Positions 25,512 to 35,102 of a stretch of 64,000 nt of DNA are shown here, piece by piece. The stretch is from NCBI GenBank assembly GCA_947168585.1, contig CAMVMK010000003.1, positions 1 to 64,000 of the forward strand. The letters are read 5' to 3'. The notes under the pieces are model-generated. The model ran no database searches, was not told the DNA's origin, and was given only the letters and a program-made list of their open reading frames with translations. The stretch is from an uncultured Fretibacterium sp. (GTDB lineage: Bacteria; Synergistota; Synergistia; Synergistales; Aminobacteriaceae). Each line of letters opens with the position of its first letter. Position 1 is the stretch's first letter. Position numbers and translations under genes: made by a program.

Positions 25512-26855
25512 ATGCAGATAAATGCTAATCATCTTGACACAGTTACGACTGGAGCCATAAACACAGATGGTTTAATTTTTGGTGGTATAAATATGATTTT
25601 TCTTGACGCTAACATAATTTACGAAGCTGTATGCAGAACCATAAAAGGGAGCAGAAAAGATAAATACGCAACGCAGTTGTATCAAGTTAATAAACTTCTC
25701 TATACGGCTATGCTGCAGGAAGCCTTGAGCAGCGGAACTTACAAGCCCGAAACCGGAAATAAATTTGTGCTTTCAGAACGCGGCAAAACCCGTTTTGTTA
25801 CCAATAACTCAATGACAGATAAAGTTGTAAATCACATTCTTTGCGATGAGATTTTAACACCGGCATTGAAGCGGTTTTTAATCCATGATAACGGAGCGTC
25901 GCAAAAAGGCAAAGGCGTGGGCTTTCACCGTAAACGTTTTGAAAAACATTTGCGGGATTATTTCAAAAGATACGGCACTAACGAGGGTTATATATTGCTC
26001 GGAGATTTTTCAGGTTACTATGCTAATATCCGGCACGATAAATGCTCAGAAGTTTTGGCGCATTTCTTGAAGCGTTCAGACCTGCCCGTTGAAGATTTGC
26101 GGACGGCTTGGGAGATATTAACGGGAATTTTTCAGACTTTCCGGCTTGATGTCAGCCGCTTTTCCGATGAAGAAATCAGAGCCATGTACACGCAAAAAGT
26201 TGACACAATGATGAATTTCGGCGTTGATGAAAATTTGCTTACGGGCGAAAAATTTCTAAATAAAGGCGTTGACATCGGCAATCAGACCTCGCAGAATATA
26301 GGTATAGTTTTCCCGTACCGTTTTGACAATTACGCTAAAATTGTCGCTGGTATCAAAGGCTACGGACGCTACACTGATGATTTTTACGCGATTGCACGCG
26401 GCAAAGAAACTCTGAAAAAACTGCTTGATAATCTCAAGGCTATCGCAGAAGAATACGGGATAATTATCAATGAACGGAAGACAAGAATAGTAAAACTCAG
26501 CAGCTTTTACCGGCATTTGCAAAACGGATATTCACTCACGGATACAGGGCGGGTAATTTGCAAGATAAATCCGAAATCTATAACGCGGGAACGCCGTAAA
26601 CTCAAGGCTTATAAGCGGCTTTTAGACGCGAAAAGAATTACATATGACGAAGTAGAAAATATTTTTAAGAGTTGGATATGTGCCAATTATAAACGAATGT
26701 CGCACAGACAGATTTATAACATGGCGCAGCTATTCACAGAACTTTTCAGGAGGAAACTAAAATGGAAAAAATATTCACAATTACGCTGGCTGATGGAACA
26801 CAGCTCGCCGGATTGGAACTCAGCGGAAACAACTTCATCAGCGAAAACGAAGTAA
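25512..26855 (+). CDS. DGR reverse transcriptase
   Basis: RT domain with YTDD catalytic motif (GYGRYTDDFYAIARG), LLGDFSGYYANIRHDK, and IGNQTSQ (DGR-type [I/L/V]GxxxSQ). No maturase/intron features. Start could be ATG 25593. Confidence 0.93.
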   Translation: MQINANHLDTVTTGAINTDGLIFGGINMIFLDANIIYEAVCRTIKGSRKDKYATQLYQVNKLLYTAMLQEALSSGTYKPETGNKFVLSERGKTRFVTNNSMTDKVVNHILCDEILTPALKRFLIHDNGASQKGKGVGFHRKRFEKHLRDYFKRYGTNEGYILLGDFSGYYANIRHDKCSEVLAHFLKRSDLPVEDLRTAWEILTGIFQTFRLDVSRFSDEEIRAMYTQKVDTMMNFGVDENLLTGEKFLNKGVDIGNQTSQNIGIVFPYRFDNYAKIVAGIKGYGRYTDDFYAIARGKETLKKLLDNLKAIAEEYGIIINERKTRIVKLSSFYRHLQNGYSLTDTGRVICKINPKSITRERRKLKAYKRLLDAKRITYDEVENIFKSWICANYKRMSHRQIYNMAQLFTELFRRKLKWKKYSQLRWLMEHSSPDWNSAETTSSAKTK

Positions 26856-27118
26856 CCGCCGAAACTTTTAACGGCAAATTAAAACACGTTGTAATTTCAT
26901 GCAGCGATGAAAATTTCAGCGATAATTACGGGCTCATCGGTGAACATAACGGCATGGAACTTGTTGCGCTCCAGCATTACGGCAAAGAGAAAGCCGAAGC
27001 AATGAAAATCAAAGAGGGCTGGTATTTTGTGCTGCGTGCATTAACGCCCGAAGAAATCCGCGAAATAAAATTTGACGCGCGCGTAAGTTATTTAGAGATG
27101 ATGTCGGAGGTGATATAA
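26762..27118 (+). CDS. Phage protein of unknown function, overlapping RT 3' end
   Basis: 118 aa, AGGAGG RBS at 26748; overlaps RT ORF by 94 nt in another frame. Confidence 0.6.
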   Translation: MEKIFTITLADGTQLAGLELSGNNFISENEVTAETFNGKLKHVVISCSDENFSDNYGLIGEHNGMELVALQHYGKEKAEAMKIKEGWYFVLRALTPEEIREIKFDARVSYLEMMSEVI

Positions 27119-27119
27119 T

Positions 27120-27260
27120 ATGAGTGCAAGATTTGAAACCGTCAAAAAGTACTTTGATATGGGTATGTGGACGGAGCAGCAAGTGAGAAACGCCGTGATT
27201 AAAAGCTGGATAACGGCCGAAGAGTTCAAAATAATCACGGGCAAAGATTACAGCAAATAA
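27120..27260 (+). CDS. XkdX-family phage protein (46 aa, not in ORF track)
   Basis: MSARFETVKKYFDMGMWTEQQVRNAVIKSWITAEEFKIITGKDYSK*; classic XkdX pattern. Confidence 0.85.
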   Translation: MSARFETVKKYFDMGMWTEQQVRNAVIKSWITAEEFKIITGKDYSK

Positions 27261-27368
27261 TGCTTTCGTTGGCATTTTTGATATAAACCTTTCTTTCATT
27301 CTTATCACCGAGAGAGTTTCGGAAACGGGCTCTCTTTCTTTTTTTAATTACTCAGGAGGTAATTTACA

Positions 27369-27671
27369 ATGGAAAAACTTAAGCAGATTAAAAAATGGGC
27401 TGTTGAGCAGGTTATGTGGGCTGAGCGCAATTTAGGCGGGAAAACAGGCGCGGAGAAAAAAGCGGCGGTCATTAAAAAATTGGACGAATTAATCACGCTG
27501 CCTTTTTATCTTGAATGGGTTGATGACGTAATTTTAGGGCTGTTAGTTGACAAGGCTTGCGACGCTCTCAACAATTTCGGCGGACATAAATTCGGGAGCT
27601 TAGTTCTTGACGCGAAACAGGAAGAAAAAATCGCGGAAAAAATCACGGGGGTATTTGAGCATGGCAACTGA
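27369..27671 (+). CDS. Phage protein in lysis module
   Basis: 100 aa ORF with AGGAGG RBS preceding the endolysin. Confidence 0.5.
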   Translation: MEKLKQIKKWAVEQVMWAERNLGGKTGAEKKAAVIKKLDELITLPFYLEWVDDVILGLLVDKACDALNNFGGHKFGSLVLDAKQEEKIAEKITGVFEHGN

Positions 27672-28038
27672 CACAAAGAACTTCAAAGTGAGTGAATTTG
27701 CGTGTAAATGCGGGTGCGGACACGACAAAATAGATCAGCGTGTTATGAATATGGCGCAGACAATCAGAGACGCGCTCGGCGTTCCTGTACATGTTAATTC
27801 GGGGTGCCGGTGCGAGGCTCACAATAAGAAAGTCGGAGGCGTTAAGAACTCTAAGCATGTATTAGGCAAGGCGGCGGATTTAAGCTGCTCAAAGGGAGCT
27901 GTTGAGATGTTCGAGACGGTTAAAAGGCTTTACGGTGAGGGTAAATTACCCGATTTAGATTATTGCATTAGGTATAAAACTTTTATTCATATCGATTGCG
28001 GCGGCAAGCGAAATAACCGCTGGGAGATTAGACAATGA
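27661..28038 (+). CDS. Peptidase M15-type endolysin (D-Ala-D-Ala carboxypeptidase-like)
   Basis: FKVSEFACKCGCGHDKID...PVHVNSGCRCEAHNKKVGGVKNSKHVLGKAADLSC...HIDCGGK; start taken at MATDTK. Confidence 0.85.
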   Translation: MATDTKNFKVSEFACKCGCGHDKIDQRVMNMAQTIRDALGVPVHVNSGCRCEAHNKKVGGVKNSKHVLGKAADLSCSKGAVEMFETVKRLYGEGKLPDLDYCIRYKTFIHIDCGGKRNNRWEIRQ

Positions 28039-28466
28039 GCGATTATTTTGATTACATTGCGGCCTGTATCGGAGCGGTTTTAGGATATTTTTTCGGCGAG
28101 TTTGACGGATTTATTCATGCTTTAATAGCATTCGTAATTTTGGATTATATTTCGGGAATGTTAGCGGCGTATATCAAGCGTGAATTATCATCACGGGCTG
28201 GATTTAACGGAATAGTCCGCAAAGTTACAATTTTTATAGTTGTAGGAGTATCGCAGATAATAGACCGTGAATTATTGTCGCACATAGATTTATTCAAAGG
28301 TACGGAAATGATAAGGGATATGGTAATCTGTTTTTATCTTGCAAACGAGGGCTTAAGCATACTCGAAAACGCAATAAAAATCGGAATACCAATCCCGAAC
28401 GTTATAAAAGAAAGATTAGCAGCTTTCAAGAACAGCAGTGAGGGGGAAAAGCAGAAAACTGCCTAA
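28035..28466 (+). CDS. Phage holin (toxin secretion/phage lysis holin family)
   Basis: 143 aa with hydrophobic segments; ALIAFVILDYISGMLAAYIKRELSSRAGFNGIVRKV; ATGA overlap with endolysin. Confidence 0.85.
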   Translation: MSDYFDYIAACIGAVLGYFFGEFDGFIHALIAFVILDYISGMLAAYIKRELSSRAGFNGIVRKVTIFIVVGVSQIIDRELLSHIDLFKGTEMIRDMVICFYLANEGLSILENAIKIGIPIPNVIKERLAAFKNSSEGEKQKTA

Positions 28467-28494
28467 TCCCTCACTCCTAACTCCTAACCCCTAA

Positions 28495-29667
28495 CTATAC
28501 AAGCCCGTCAAGCCAATCTGCCCACCATTGCATTAACTCAATTCTTTGCTTCAAATATTCGGCGTGGTTATACGCGCCTCTTATCGAATTTTCCGGCACG
28601 TGAGCTAACTGACGCTCGATAACATCCCGATTAAATTCATGCTCGTTTGCGATAGTCGAAAACATCGCTCTGAAACCGTGAGGGGTAATTTGCTCTTTCG
28701 TGAAACCTAACGAATGGAGGGCGACCCTCACGCCGTTTTCAGACATCGGCCTGTTAATATCGCGGGGCGAGGGGAACAAGTAGCGGCTGTTGCCCGTCAG
28801 TTGCTGACATTCTGTCAGTATCTCAATAACCTGCCTTGACAGCGGGATTATGTGGCGGCGTTTCATTTTCATTTTTTCTGCGGGAATATCCCAGACGGGA
28901 TTTTGATTTCTAATAGGGTCGAATTCGAGCCCTTTAATCTCGCTCCATTCAGCGTGCCTAATCTCGCCCGGCCTCGCCGCCGTGTAAATCGAGAACAGCA
29001 TAGCAAGCCTCATGAGGTCGAACGGGTAGGCTTTTATCGAGCGCATTAGTATAGCTATTTCGGACGGGTCTGTGAGTGTGGCGTAGTGTTTCTTATATCG
29101 CGGAGTGAGTGCGCCCTTTAATGCGGGAGTTGGGTCATAATCGCAATATCCCGAAGCAATAGAAAATCTAAAGACCTGCCCGATTATTTCTCTTACTTTG
29201 TGAGCGGCCTCGATAAAATTTTGATTTTCAATTTTGCGGCATAACTTGAGAATGACGGGCGATTTTATGTCGGTTAATTTCAAGTTGCCGATATAGGGCA
29301 GAATGTACTTGTTGAGCCGCAAGTGGATTGATTTCAGATAACCGGCGGCTTTATCTCTCATTCTGACTTTGAGCCACTCAGCGGCGGCCTCTTGAAATGT
29401 CGCAGGGCTTTTATCGGGTCGGATTGAAATTAATTCGCCATTCTTGCGCCGATTTTGAAGTTCATCGCGCTTTTTTCGAGCTTCGATTAAATTAACTTCA
29501 GGGTAAACGCCGAGTGAAATTTCGTGAGGTTTCCCGTTCTCCTTGAAACGCATGAGCCAATATTTACGGCCTGACGGGTCGACGCGGAGATAAAGCCCCT
29601 TGCTGTCATTCAATAAATATTTCTTGTCTTTAGGCTTTGATTTTTTAATTTGAGCCTCGTTTAACAT
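28495..29667 (-). CDS. Tyrosine recombinase/integrase (P4-like with DUF4102 N-terminus)
   Basis: 390 aa; LNDSKGLYLRVDPSGRKYWLMRF; TAARPGEIRHAEWSEI; HGFRAMFST; AYNHAEYLKQR. Confidence 0.92.
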   Translation of the reverse strand: MLNEAQIKKSKPKDKKYLLNDSKGLYLRVDPSGRKYWLMRFKENGKPHEISLGVYPEVNLIEARKKRDELQNRRKNGELISIRPDKSPATFQEAAAEWLKVRMRDKAAGYLKSIHLRLNKYILPYIGNLKLTDIKSPVILKLCRKIENQNFIEAAHKVREIIGQVFRFSIASGYCDYDPTPALKGALTPRYKKHYATLTDPSEIAILMRSIKAYPFDLMRLAMLFSIYTAARPGEIRHAEWSEIKGLEFDPIRNQNPVWDIPAEKMKMKRRHIIPLSRQVIEILTECQQLTGNSRYLFPSPRDINRPMSENGVRVALHSLGFTKEQITPHGFRAMFSTIANEHEFNRDVIERQLAHVPENSIRGAYNHAEYLKQRIELMQWWADWLDGLV

Positions 29668-29797
29668 AGTGATAATCCCCCTTTACGTGTTAGGGTATGG
29701 AAAGAAAAAGAGCATTGAGTTTTTCCATACTTTGTTCCATACTTTCGGGGAAATGCTGGGATTAAAAAGTGCGATAAACCTTGATATACACAAAATA

Positions 29798-29876
<79 letters not shown>

Positions 29877-29964
29877 TAATTAAATTTTTAATGTAGAAAA
29901 TTTTATCACGCTAACTCGATACCGTCAATAAAGGAATTAGATGTGAGGAGTGAGGAATTTTTCC

Positions 29965-31022
29965 CGCGCTTAGAAGCTATATTCATAACAATCGTTTAAG
30001 CAATATTCGAGATTATAAAAAACACTCGAACAGCGGCAATAGTCGGAACGGATATTCAAAAAAGAAAATTTTGCCTCATGATCAAAATGTTGAACTGAAC
30101 ATTCCGCGAAACAGAAATTCTGAATTTGAGCCGGAAATTGTTCCTAAATATTCAAAAAGGCTGCCGTTGTTTAACGATCAGATTATCTCGCTATATTCAC
30201 GCGGAATGACAACTTGTGATATTCAGGCTCATTTGAGCGAAATTTACGGCGTTAACGTTTCACCTGAACTCATCAGCATAGTTACAGACGCGGTTCATGA
30301 TGATACGTGCTTGGAGAACAGGTCCTGTTGATTGGACTTATCCTATAGTCTATTTAGACGCACTGCGTGTCAACAGCCGCCAGAGGGGGAAAAATGAAAA
30401 TAAAGCTCTATATTTGGCTTTAGGCATAAACATGGACAGCAGAAAAGAAGTTTTAGGTTTTTATTTAAGCGAAACTGAATGGGCAAAATTTTGGATGAGC
30501 GTTCTGACTGACTTAAAAAATTGCGGAATAGAAGACATTTTTATTGTCTGCATTGATAGATTGACAGGTTTCCCCGATGCTGTTCGAGCAGTATATCCGA
30601 AGACAAATGTTCAGCTCTGTATAGTTCACATGGTAAGGAACAGTACGAAATCTGTCAACTACAAGGATCTTAACGAAATTTGCAGAGATTTGAAACAGAT
30701 TTACACTGCTTCGAACGAAGAAGAAGCTCTTGAAGTTCTCGATGATTTTAGCAGAAATTGGAACGGTAAATACCCAATGATTCAGCGTTCTTGGAAAGCT
30801 CACTTGAACGATCTAAGCGAGTTTTTCCAATATTCAGAAGAAATACGGCGCGTAATTTGTACGACCAACACTATTGAGTCGTTGAACGCCTCAGTCCGAA
30901 AAGTTACGAAAAACAGAGCGGCTTTTCCTGACGATGAAGGTATAATTAAGATTATGTATCTTGCGATAAGCAAAGTCGCTAAAAAGTTGAAAAAACTTGG
31001 CAACAAGCTGAAAAAGATATTG
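29965..31022 (+). pseudogene. IS256-family transposase, degenerate/frameshifted
   Basis: NRNSEFEPEIVPK..RLPLFNDQIISLYSRGMTTCDIQAHL then frameshift to YPIVYLDALRVN...TTNTIESLNASVRKVTKNRAAFPDD. Confidence 0.8.
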
Positions 31023-31029
31023 ATCCAAG

Positions 31030-31503
31030 TTATGCAATAATTGACAGTCAAAGCGTAAAAACTGTATATAAAGGCGGGGAAAGAGGCTTCGACGGAAATA
31101 AAAAATAAATGGGCGTAAGCGTCATATAGTTGTAGATACGATGGGAAATCTCCTTTCAGTATTTATTCATGCGGCAAATACTCATGATACGAAGTCAGGA
31201 ATAGTTCCGGCGCATTAGCGTATCCTGCAATTCAAAGATTTTGTGCAGATGCCGGATACAGAGAAACATTTATCAATGATGTAGAAAAAATATTAGGCAG
31301 AAACGTTGATATTTCAGAGAAAATCAAGCCTCATGAGTGGGAAAAATTAAAATGGCACTAGGTAATAGAACGAACTTTTAGCTGGTTCAATGGTTACAGA
31401 CAATTAAGCAAAGATTATGAAATAACTGAAGTTTCATCTGCTTCAATGGTGAAGTTATCTCATATTCATATATTAGACTTGTCCGTTAACGTTGAAAAAT
31501 AAT
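31030..31503 (+). pseudogene. IS5-like transposase remnant
   Basis: Multiple frames: AIIDSQSVKTVYKGGERGFDGNKK, VVDTMGNLLSVFIHAANTHDTKSG, VIERTFSWFNGYRQLSKDYEI. Confidence 0.75.
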
Positions 31504-31526
31504 TGCAGAAAGGCTATTATTAAAAT

Positions 31527-32116
31527 ATGAATAAAATATCACGACTGAAAGAAAAAGATTATCAGACAATATTGGAAGTAACTAAGCAGACTTTTGATTG
31601 TATGCTGGAAATTTTGGAACAGGCTTATGCAGAGCGGCACGAGAAGGATGGTAGGCGTTTATAAAAATTATCTATGTCGGATAAGCTTGTGATAACTCTT
31701 GGATACTACAGAGATTATTGTACCGTGCGGAATATTGCTTTTGATTGGGGAGTTTCAAAAAGCATTGTTAATGACAGCATTCAATGGGTAGAAGAAGTAC
31801 TTGCAAAAAGTTTGCATTACCTTTCAAAAGGAAATTAGTTAATGAAGATGCTCCTTTTGTCGTGCTTATGGACGTAATTGAAGGTTATCAAGGTCTGGCG
31901 AAACTACACATAAACACTGTATTACCGGGTAAGGCTCGCAAAAACCATGAGCTGACACTTTGTGAGAAATTATATAACAGGTTTGTTGCCCGCTGCAGCG
32001 TATATTATAGAAAACATAAACAGCTACATCAAAAGGTTTCGTATATTCTCAGGAAAATACAGAAGTCACAGAAAAAGATTTTTACTCAGATTTGTTTTGA
32101 TTTGTGCGGTATATAA
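31527..32116 (+). pseudogene. DDE_Tnp_4-like transposase remnant
   Basis: LVITLGYYRDYCTVRNIAFDWGVSKSIVNDSIQWVEEVL then LMDVIEGYQGLAKLHINTVLPGKARKNHELTLCEKLYNR in another frame. Confidence 0.6.
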
Positions 32117-32269
32117 TTTTCAGCATACTTAGCGGACAAGTCTATTGTATAAGTGGGAAAATCAGTTAAAAGAATATGTTCAAGCTAATCATGACGCTTA
32201 TTTACGTGAAATTGCCGATGTGTTCAATTGTTCTTCAATAGCGGTACAAAAATAAGTTAAATATAACAC

Positions 32270-32460
32270 GAAAAAAAACACTCACTATCATGAACAAGAC
32301 ACTCAAAAAGTAGTTGCAGTAATGGATAACGCTTCGTTTCACCTTAATAATATAGCGCAAAAATACGGAATAAGAATAATATTCCTGCCACCGTATAGTC
32401 CTGAATTAAACATTTTTGGAACTGGCTCAAGAAAAAAATCGCTGATTTAATTCCATACTT
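32270..32460 (+). pseudogene. IS630-like transposase C-terminal remnant
   Basis: VVAVMDNASFHLNNIAQKYGIRIIFLPPYSPELN. Confidence 0.7.
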
Positions 32461-32490
32461 TCAAAAATTTTTATATTATTTTTTAGCAAA

Positions 32491-32577
32491 TGGTGCCCGG
32501 GAGAGGACTCGAACCTCCACGAACTTGCGTACAATAGAACCTGAATCTATCGCGTCTACCAATTCCGCCACTCGGGC
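32491..32577 (-). tRNA. tRNA-Leu (anticodon CAG)
   Basis: Reverse complement GCCCGAGTGGCGGAATTGGTAGACGC...ATAGA-TTCAGGT-TCTAT...GGTTCGAGTCCTCTCCCGGGCACCA. Confidence 0.92.
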
Positions 32578-33323
32578 AATATTTTTCTACTGAAATATTT
32601 TAGCAATATATTAATTTTTTTCAAGCCTCGAAAAATTTTTCAGCGTGATATAATGTCAAAATTTTTAATTTGGGCGTTAATACTGAAGCGGAGCTATAAT
32701 CAATTCACCTAATTTTAACCCCTACGTCTACACTTCCCCCTTAACAAGAGAGGCTTTATATGTGCCCTTGTTAAGGGGGAAGATGAGCCAGCTTGATTGC
32801 TTGATTGCTTGCAGAAGAATTATCGTTTTTCAAGTGTACCTACTATAGCTTTTTAAGAACTATTTTTCAAGATTAGTGGACATGTCCATTAGTTCAGCTT
32901 GAAGTCGTAATGCTTCGTATAATCCTCCTGAACGTTCAAACGGAGTGTTCTGTCTACGCTATATGCTTTGCGTAAGGAGTATTCGGCGCGTAGTTGACAT
33001 AGAAATTTCTCATTGATGTTGTCCGTGTCGTTTTTAGCAACAAGTTAGCCGTCAATATATTCGATGATGTAAATCTCTTTCTCGTCAGAGAGGAGCTAGT
33101 GAATCCCCCATGTGCATTAACCGCCGTAAATATCCATATTCTTCAACAATTCAACACCACTAGCGTCTGATTATTCGTGATCAAGTTTCATTATTACGAC
33201 CGTAGAAGTTTCCGTTGCGCACTGCAGAACACGCGAAGTCCGTTTTGACTTGTTAGCCCGTCGTAAGGTAAGGAACGTAGTCGGTGTATTCCATATATAA
33301 CATGTTTTTTATTCCTTATATAG

Positions 33324-35019
33324 TTAAAGAACGTAATAATTGGTCAGGAAATAGGTTCTCTCCCAATCGACAATCTTTATCTCAGCTTCCTTTTCAGGGT
33401 GAATATTGAACTCATTGAGAACCATTACGCCCCTGTTTTCCAAGTCATAGAGCGGCCATTCATGTGCTTTACCGTCCGGGAAAAATTCCGTGCTGAGTGA
33501 AGGGTTACCGGTCTTAGCAAACTGACCCCACATTTTGCGCATGATCTTTGAGTCTGATAAGCTGTGCATTAACCAAATCTGATTAAACAGATGGCTGAGC
33601 TGTTCGTAGCTGTCTCCTTTTAGGTCGATGCAGAAGCTCTCGACAAGCTTTTTCTCTTCAGCTGTAAGCTACGCAAGTTTCTCTGCCTTGCGCTGCTCAG
33701 CCCACTCAGTGAATCCGTCAACGCCGAAGCAGACAACAAAATAATTCATTTCATCCTTGTTGCAGCCCTGAAGAATTTCTATATCTTTTGCAGCTCCGTT
33801 TGCGTATGCTTTCCAGGGGTTCAAAGGCAGATATTTTCCGTCTCTTTCCGGAATTACCCGCAGTCTGAACAGGGGTGCTGCTGTATTAACGAACTTCCTG
33901 ACATCGACCTTTTGCAGGTCGGCGACAGTCTTGCATCCAAGCGCGTCCATCAATTCATTCGTACACAAGATAGCTTCTTCCGCAGACCTTGCCATAGAAG
34001 GGGCTCCGCTCTGTGCTATGACTCTCCTGAAGTATTTATGCGAGCTTTTTATCAGCGGAAGCAGGGTTACGCTTCTTGCACCTGCGGATTCGCCAAAGAT
34101 TGTTACGTTGTCGGAATCTCCGCCAAAAGCCGCTATATTTTCGTGAACCCATTTTAACGCCATCATCTGATCCATCAATCCTAAATTCTGCGCGTCAGGA
34201 TAATCTTTTCCGTCCGGGAGGTGAGACAGATGGAAGAAGCCGAATACTCCGAGCCTGTACTCAATGCTTAGAGCGATTACGTCAGGGTTTTCCTCTATAA
34301 AGTTATGTAACTCATAGATTCGGATCAACTGTTCCGCTCATCTCGTAAGCTCCGCCGTGATTGGGCTTCTTCTCTGCTGACTTCTCATCAGCCTTCCACA
34401 CGTTCAGATACAGGCAATCCTCTCCCTGAACATAGAGGCTGGCATTTTCACCGAGAGCCTCCTGTTGGGTCGGGCTTTTCCCGTTATAGTACGCCTCATA
34501 TATGACGTCATCTGGTACAACGTCAACAGGAGCTTTCCAGCGGACTTCACCTACAGGCTGTCTGGAATGCCCTTATACGCGATTACGCCGTTATTTTTTT
34601 GCCGACAAATGTCCCGTTCACGCACTTGACTGCAAGCGACTTGTTATAATTATAGCTAATGAACTTAAAAAGTGATACGTAAAAATTTTTCATGCGCTTA
34701 AATTTTATTCGTGATTTTTATTTTGAAATTTATGTTTTGAAAAGCTGATAATTATTAAAAAATTTGAAAGTTTTTGTTGTGGCAAATGTTGTGGCAAAAA
34801 ATATTTTTCTTAGTCTCAAGAACTTCTTAAAATTTATTTTATCATAAGTTTATTATCTATATCATCTGTAATTTTTTTGTTCTCGCCGTACTGTGCCCTC
34901 ATTTTCGCTCTTGCTTCGTTCAGTGTATTATCAGCCTCTTGTGCTGAACTACAAACAACTAAACTTAAAACCATAAAAGCGGCACAAAATAAATTAAACA
35001 CTTTTGGGGAAAATTTCAT
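33324..35019 (-). pseudogene. Type-B carboxylesterase paralog, disrupted
   Basis: Signal peptide/N-terminus at 34834-35019, then ~170-180 bp AT-rich intervening DNA, then degraded body (34328-33669, 33569-33324) with frameshifts/stops. Confidence 0.85.
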
Positions 35020-35102
35020 ATGAATACCTCCACATAAATCACAATCCCCTCTGTTTTCGTTACAAAGGGGATTTTATTATACATTACTGAACTAAATTTC
35101 GT

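Noticed and set aside
25512-26855. RT as a group II intron maturase or retron RT
   Set aside because: No intron domain V/VI-like structure or maturase/HNH domain seen, no retron msr/msd-like inverted repeats noticed, and an A-mutated TR/VR pair with IGNQTSQ motif fits a DGR.
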